Positions 59,946 through 64,000 of a DNA stretch of 64,000 bases are shown piece by piece. Below the pieces are notes generated by a model. It did not search any database. It worked only from the letters and a program-made list of their open reading frames with translations, and was not told the origin of the DNA. Location: the NCBI RefSeq assembly GCF_001592745.1, contig NZ_LUKD01000005.1, positions 62,001-126,000 on the forward strand, given 5' to 3'. Made by a program: the position numbers and the translations under genes. Within the stretch, counting starts at the first letter, position 1. Every line of letters begins with the position of its first letter. This DNA comes from Bdellovibrio bacteriovorus. Its GTDB lineage: Bacteria; Bdellovibrionota; Bdellovibrionia; Bdellovibrionales; Bdellovibrionaceae.

Positions 59946-61529
59946 TTAAGCGAGCTCTTTCCTAGTTTGTTCTGTGACAACGGTTTCACGCACAACCACC
60001 ACCTTGATTTGGCCCGGGTAGTTGCATTCCTCTTCGATGCGCGCCGCTATTTTCTTTGAAAGATCTAATGCTTGAGAGTCGTCGACTTTTTTACCATTGA
60101 CGAGGACACGACACTCGCGTCCACCGCTAAGAACGAAGCAGTCCGTGACACCGGGGAAAGAACGCGCGATGTCTTGAAGCTCAGAAACCTTCTGGTTGTA
60201 GGACTCAATCGTTGAACGACGTGCGCCAGGACGAGCTCCAGAAACAGCATCCGCCGCAATTACTAAAAACGCGTGATCTGTCGAAGGCTGTTCGTCAAAG
60301 TGATGGGCTTTAACCGCATGAACGACATCGGGAGCTTCTCCGCGAGCCGCGATAAAGTCAGCACCAATCACGGCATGTCCACCTTCCATCACGTGATCCA
60401 TGGATTTGCCGATATCGTGAAGCATGCCCACACGGCGCGCTTTTTTGATGTCGAGACCTAATTCCGCCGCCATCAAGCCGGCAAGCCATCCGACTTCACC
60501 GCAGTGGAAGTATTGATTTTGAGTGAAAGAATAACGATAGCGCAATGAGCCCATCATCTGGCGAACTTCGACGTTCAAGCCTTCCAATTTCAATTCTTTC
60601 GCTAAAGCATCGCCATCGTGTTTGATATTTTTGAAAAGTTCTTTCTTCTGATTTTCCGCAATCTTTTTGATGAAATCAGGATTGATGTTTTTCTTTTCTT
60701 TAAAAATGCGCTCTAAAGTTCGGCGAGTGAGTTCGCGGCGAACAGGGTCAAAGCCTGCAACGCCTACCATGTCCATGCCTTCTTCTACGATAATATCGCA
60801 ACCGCAAGCATCTTGAACGGCTTTGATGTTGTTTCCGTTAGGGTCGCAGAAAAGTTTGCGGATATGGTTGTCGGGGAAGTTCACAGCACCAATACCACGC
60901 TCGGCGCAGTAAGGACGAGCAAAGCGGTCGATCACAAGACTTAAGATCTTTTTCGCACGTTGCTCCGCATGTTCTTTCAAGTCCTCTTCAGATTCCTGGA
61001 TAAAGCGAGCTGCGCGACGACGAGACTCTTCTTCCATCTGGGCTTTCAACTGATTTTTGAATTCTTCGGCAGAGGTTCCCAGTCTTTCCGTCAATTTTAG
61101 AACCAAATCTTTGTTCAGATTTTTTTGAACGTCTTTGAGCTTATTCAGTTCAGACTCTTGACCACGCAAGGCTTGTTCCTGAGTTTTTACCTCGGCTTCA
61201 CGCTCTTGCAGTTTCTTTTTTTCTTCTTGTACTATCGAATCAGCTTTCGCTTTCTTTTCGTTAGCAAGCTCTTGCAGTTCTTCAATGCGACCTTCCACCT
61301 TCAACATATCAGGTTCCACTTTGGTCCACATTTCCATTTCAATTTCTTGAACGCGTTCTTTTTCTTCCAATGCTTTCAATTCAGCGACTTCTTTGGCTTC
61401 ACCGACGATATCAGAGGCTTCTTCACGAGCATGACGCAAAGTGCGCGCGTTTAAGATTTTGTGCAAGGCCCAGCCTGCGCCCCCACCGGCGATCAGAGCA
61501 AATAGAGCTGTAGCAATCATTGCAATCAT
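59946..61529 (-). CDS. rny: Ribonuclease Y
   Basis: A 527-residue membrane-anchored endoribonuclease that initiates mRNA decay. Order: N-terminal helix (MIAMIATALFALIAGG), a long charged coiled coil (about 25-190), a KH RNA-binding domain (about 200-265, with GNNIKAVQDACG) and an HD domain with MLHDIGKSMDH (His371, Asp372) and AHHFDEQP. I chose the ATG at 61529 because AGGAG lies seven bases upstream and the product then starts directly with the membrane helix; the frame extends to 61592 but lacks these features. The AGGAG lies in a small hairpin (61538-61554). Confidence 0.92.
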   Translation of the reverse strand: MIAMIATALFALIAGGGAGWALHKILNARTLRHAREEASDIVGEAKEVAELKALEEKERVQEIEMEMWTKVEPDMLKVEGRIEELQELANEKKAKADSIVQEEKKKLQEREAEVKTQEQALRGQESELNKLKDVQKNLNKDLVLKLTERLGTSAEEFKNQLKAQMEEESRRRAARFIQESEEDLKEHAEQRAKKILSLVIDRFARPYCAERGIGAVNFPDNHIRKLFCDPNGNNIKAVQDACGCDIIVEEGMDMVGVAGFDPVRRELTRRTLERIFKEKKNINPDFIKKIAENQKKELFKNIKHDGDALAKELKLEGLNVEVRQMMGSLRYRYSFTQNQYFHCGEVGWLAGLMAAELGLDIKKARRVGMLHDIGKSMDHVMEGGHAVIGADFIAARGEAPDVVHAVKAHHFDEQPSTDHAFLVIAADAVSGARPGARRSTIESYNQKVSELQDIARSFPGVTDCFVLSGGRECRVLVNGKKVDDSQALDLSKKIAARIEEECNYPGQIKVVVVRETVVTEQTRKELA

Positions 61530-61537
61530 AAGGGTAC

Positions 61538-61554
61538 TCCTAATCCTCTTAGGA
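61538..61554 (-). promoter_or_regulatory. Small hairpin overlapping the rny ribosome-binding site
   Basis: On the rny transcript TCCTAA, a 5-base loop (GAGGA) and TTAGGA form a perfect 6-base stem. The right arm overlaps the AGGAG ribosome-binding site, seven bases before the ATG at 61529. A second GAGGA lies in the loop. Confidence 0.45.
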
Positions 61555-61658
61555 TAGCCTCCCTTGTGTTCCAACGCAAATGATCCGGCCATAGGGGCAG
61601 CGCTTTACTTCTGGCGTTATGAATTGTAGCCTTCTTAAAAACGTCCTCGGAGGAAATG

Positions 61659-62129
61659 ATGGGTCATATGGAGTGTCAAACTAAATGGGTGGGTAAATTG
61701 GGCTTTGAGGCTCATGTTCGTCATCACAAATTTCTTATCGACGGAAAACCCGAAGACGGAGGTTTGGATCAGGCGGCGACACCGAAGGAAATCATGCTGA
61801 CGGCCATTTGCACGTGTTCAGGTATGGATGTGGTTTCGATCCTGCAAAAAATGCGACTGAATCTTCAGTCTTGTGATGTGTTGGCTCAGACCGATACGAC
61901 GGACACTCATCCTAAAATTTTTAAAGAAGTGAAACTGCAGTACAAAATTGTGGGCCCGGATATCAAGCCTGAGCAAGCTTTAAAGGCGGTTCGTTTGTCT
62001 ATGACAAAGTATTGTGGTGTCAGCGCCATGGTTGTGAAGGCGTCTCCGATTCACTATGAGGTTTATGTCAACGAAGCGAAGGTCGGGGAGGCTTACGCGG
62101 ATTTCAATCAGGAACCTGTCACGACATGA
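61659..62129 (+). CDS. OsmC/Ohr-family protein
   Basis: A 156-residue cytoplasmic protein of the OsmC-like superfamily: GGLDQAATPKEIMLTAICTCSGMDVVSILQK carries the first reactive Cys region, and SMTKYCGVSAMV the second Cys. Family members are thiol-dependent hydroperoxidases, though this branch (YhfA-like) is poorly characterised. An alternative ATG one codon upstream (61656) is closer than usual to the GGAGG site. The 3' end overlaps arfB by four bases. Confidence 0.87.
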   Translation: MGHMECQTKWVGKLGFEAHVRHHKFLIDGKPEDGGLDQAATPKEIMLTAICTCSGMDVVSILQKMRLNLQSCDVLAQTDTTDTHPKIFKEVKLQYKIVGPDIKPEQALKAVRLSMTKYCGVSAMVVKASPIHYEVYVNEAKVGEAYADFNQEPVTT

Positions 62130-62530
62130 TTTCTATTCAGATTCCTTTTCACGAAATGGACTTCACATACGCGCGGTCACGGGGGCCAGGTGGGCAGAAC
62201 GTGAATCGCACGAATTCAGCAGCCATTTTACGATGGAATCTATGGGCCTCAACGTCTTTGACAGATGAATTGAAAGAGCGTTTAGGTCAAAAACTGAAAG
62301 GCAAACTGACAGAAGAGGGAGATCTTATCGTGCGCAGTGATGTTCACCGCGATCAGGATCAAAATCGATCTGAATGTATTCGTCGTCTACATGAAACTTT
62401 GAAGAAAGCGCTCTTCGTTCCGAAAAAGCGCATCGCTACAAAGCCTACTAAAAGTTCTCAACGCAAAAGACTTGAAAGCAAAAAACAGCACTCCGAGGTC
62501 AAGTCTTTACGTCAGAAAGTTAAAATTTAA
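62126..62530 (+). CDS. arfB: Peptidyl-tRNA hydrolase ArfB (YaeJ-type ribosome rescue factor)
   Basis: A 134-residue protein with the class I release-factor signature RSRGPGGQNVNRTNS (GGQ at 22-24), which hydrolyses peptidyl-tRNA on stalled ribosomes. The C-terminus is strongly basic (many Lys/Arg between 98 and 134), forming the tail that enters the empty mRNA channel. The length agrees with ArfB. It overlaps the OsmC-like gene by four bases (ATGA). Confidence 0.92.
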   Translation: MISIQIPFHEMDFTYARSRGPGGQNVNRTNSAAILRWNLWASTSLTDELKERLGQKLKGKLTEEGDLIVRSDVHRDQDQNRSECIRRLHETLKKALFVPKKRIATKPTKSSQRKRLESKKQHSEVKSLRQKVKI

Positions 62531-62531
62531 T

Positions 62532-63773
62532 CTAAACAACAGGCTCTGCAAGATGAGCGTCGGCGGATTTTGTTGGCGATGTTTCAACCGCTTGAATCTT
62601 TTTTGAAAGATAAATCGCCACAAATGTGAAAGCCACGGCGACGTAACCGACTATGTTATAGTTTTCGAGTTGTCCCGTCACATTGGTCGTTACGATCCAG
62701 CCTGCGATATAACTAGAAACCGCAGACGAAAGCTGCTGCACACAGCTGACGATACTCATAAAGCTTCCACGAGTTTGTGGCAGGGCCGTTCCAGACACCA
62801 ATGCAGTGGCCGGAATCATGCGCCCTCCCGACGAAACAAAGAAGAAGGCGCAAATAGCTAGAATAATCCAAAGAGGTGTCGGGCCTAAATGCGTGATCAC
62901 CCAGTAAGGAAGCAAAGTGATTAAGGCGCCCCATAAAAACACTTTGTGCTTACCATAACGATCTGCCAAGCGACCGATCCAAGGGGACGTGAAGATCGTA
63001 AAGATCCCGCCAGTCATGTACATAAACGGAAGTTGTGCCTCGGTCATTCCGGCATTGGCCACCAATGAAGGTGAAAGAAAAGGGATGATCGCAAAGTGAC
63101 CAAACATCACCGAGGACATGAACAATAAAGCGCGACGCTGATTCTTGTTGTGAAGAATGCGAGTCAGAACCCGATGAGGTGGCTCCTTGGCGCGGGCTTC
63201 CATCAAATGCAAACGCATCGGAGGCACATGGAACCAAATGACTAAGCAGAGCGCTAAAGAGATCACGCCCAAAAACACAAAAGGAGCATGCCAAGAATAC
63301 TGATTTGCCAAGAACAAACTGAACGGCACGCCTAATACAGATGCCATTGAAAAGGATGTCATGATCACACCCATGGCGCTTCCACGGCGTTCGTAAGAAA
63401 TCGCATCACTGACGATAGAAAGAACAAGGGAACTTAAAACACCACCAAAGATTCCGGTCAATCCGCGAGCCAAAAGCAAGGTTTCGTAAGAGGGAGAAAC
63501 CCCGCACGCCACTGTGCCCAAAGAGAAACCAATAAAGAAAAATAAAAGACTCAGTTTGCGATCAAACTTATCCATAAAGAACGAAGCCATGAATCCGCTA
63601 ATGCCGGCACAGAATGTATACGATGACACAAGGAGTCCGAACTGATGAGGATTGATTGCAAACATGCGCATCAATTGCGGCCCCAACGGCATCATGATCA
63701 TGAAGTCGACGATAGAGCTGAATTGAATTGCTGCGAGAATGCCTAAGAGAATCTTTTCTTGCTTTGAAAACAC
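62532..63773 (-). CDS. MFS transporter (drug/sugar efflux type)
   Basis: A 413-residue inner-membrane protein with 12 predicted helices. Major-facilitator motif A appears after helix 2 (ASFFMDKFDRKLSLLFF) and again after helix 8 (GRLADRYGKHKVFLWG). LGTVACGVSPSYETLLLARGLTG fits the DHA1 efflux group, but the substrate is not identifiable. I chose GTG at 63773 because AAGGA lies eight bases upstream; a GTG at 63800 is also in frame without a ribosome-binding site. It is convergent with arfB, one base apart. Confidence 0.85.
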   Translation of the reverse strand: MFSKQEKILLGILAAIQFSSIVDFMIMMPLGPQLMRMFAINPHQFGLLVSSYTFCAGISGFMASFFMDKFDRKLSLLFFFIGFSLGTVACGVSPSYETLLLARGLTGIFGGVLSSLVLSIVSDAISYERRGSAMGVIMTSFSMASVLGVPFSLFLANQYSWHAPFVFLGVISLALCLVIWFHVPPMRLHLMEARAKEPPHRVLTRILHNKNQRRALLFMSSVMFGHFAIIPFLSPSLVANAGMTEAQLPFMYMTGGIFTIFTSPWIGRLADRYGKHKVFLWGALITLLPYWVITHLGPTPLWIILAICAFFFVSSGGRMIPATALVSGTALPQTRGSFMSIVSCVQQLSSAVSSYIAGWIVTTNVTGQLENYNIVGYVAVAFTFVAIYLSKKIQAVETSPTKSADAHLAEPVV

Positions 63774-63790
63774 GGCGGGGGTCCTTTTTG

Positions 63791-63819
63791 TTGACGCCAC
63801 TTAAAGTAACCGATAATTC
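63791..63819 (+). promoter_or_regulatory. Possible promoter with leaderless geometry
   Basis: TTGACG (63791-63796), 17 bases, TAATTC (63814-63819), then six bases to the ATG at 63826. No Shine-Dalgarno sequence is present before that ATG. The -35 box matches 5 of 6 and the -10 box is weak. Confidence 0.3.
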
Positions 63820-63825
63820 ATTTCT

Positions 63826-64000
63826 ATGGCAACAATTTGGAAGTTTACAAAATTCGTATTGGGACTTGTTCTCGTCATCGCGCTTGTGTGGGTTGTTATG
63901 GCGAATTACAGTGTTATTTTTTCTAAAACCATTATCGGAGAAATCACCGCTGTTGAGCGCGTAGAGCTGCCAGTTGCTTTGGTAACCAGAGCAGAAGGTG
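63826..64000 (+). CDS. Membrane-anchored protein, N-terminal part (cut by window edge)
   Basis: An open frame from the ATG at 63826 to the right edge gives 58 residues: a short basic start (MATIWKFTKF), one hydrophobic helix (VLGLVLVIALVWVVMA) and the start of an extracytoplasmic domain (NYSVIFSKTIIGEITAVERVE). No family can be assigned from this fragment. It is divergent from the MFS gene. Confidence 0.6.
   Translation, partial: MATIWKFTKFVLGLVLVIALVWVVMANYSVIFSKTIIGEITAVERVELPVALVTRAEG

Overview
The window is an ordinary stretch of chromosome from a Gram-negative, aerobic bacterium, most likely a Bdellovibrio-like predator (Bdellovibrionota). This placement is inferred from the combination of gene families, not from a phylogeny: an FadE-type acyl-CoA dehydrogenase with a membrane N-terminus, RNase Y, a complete TonB-dependent siderophore locus, many small exported proteins, pilin-like genes behind a possible sigma-28 (FliA-like) promoter, and heme A synthase. 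Coding density is very high and no intergenic gap exceeds about 300 bases. I see no rRNA, tRNA, CRISPR array, insertion sequence, prophage or attachment site.

Layout: 1-964 holds the end of queC and a DUF366 gene. 961-3694 is a divergent copper pair (exported His-rich protein and CopA ATPase). 3752-8861 is a signalling block: hybrid histidine kinase, NtrC-type sigma-54 activator, and a convergent protein built from two pseudo-receiver/PilZ-like units. 8906-15114 carries membrane and housekeeping genes (DUF486, Na/Pi cotransporter, DUF1275, NUDIX, DCC thioredoxin-like, LON-domain protein, heme A synthase, zinc CDF exporter). 15254-20983 is a four-gene pilin-like operon: a 1007-residue pilin-like protein, two further prepilins and a secreted EF-hand protein, closed by a strong terminator. 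21066-26348 has a TlpA-like thioredoxin, an ABC1 kinase, a photolyase, an SDR39U1/SRPBCC fusion and a small secreted protein.

26606-37008 is a seven-gene iron operon (PepSY membrane protein, MFS exporter, iucA, iucB, iucC, iucD, iutA-like receptor). It would make, export and take back a citrate-hydroxamate siderophore of the aerobactin type. 37016-43924 carries gloB, two convergent BFD-type ferredoxin genes, greA, an AsmA-like protein, a GDPD phosphodiesterase, tatA and a solute-binding protein. 43911-50889 is a minus-strand sohB-oppDFABC peptide transporter operon. 50997-59314 has a proline-rich secreted protein, a VC0807-type membrane protein, two Fpg-family glycosylases, a small Ala/Thr/Pro-rich envelope protein, fadE, a CNNM/CorC protein and a predicted exported PD-(D/E)XK nuclease. 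59402-64000 has a CheY-like regulator, RNase Y, OsmC, ArfB, an MFS transporter and the start of a membrane-anchored protein cut by the window edge.

The most unusual things seen are: the pilin-like operon with its giant member; the duplicated pseudo-REC/PilZ-like protein; the exported PD-(D/E)XK protein; a zincless, eukaryote-like Fpg next to a normal one; and several perfect inverted repeats that would bury the ribosome-binding sites of the sensor kinase, tatA and rny. All functional calls rest on motif recognition by eye; no database search was run.
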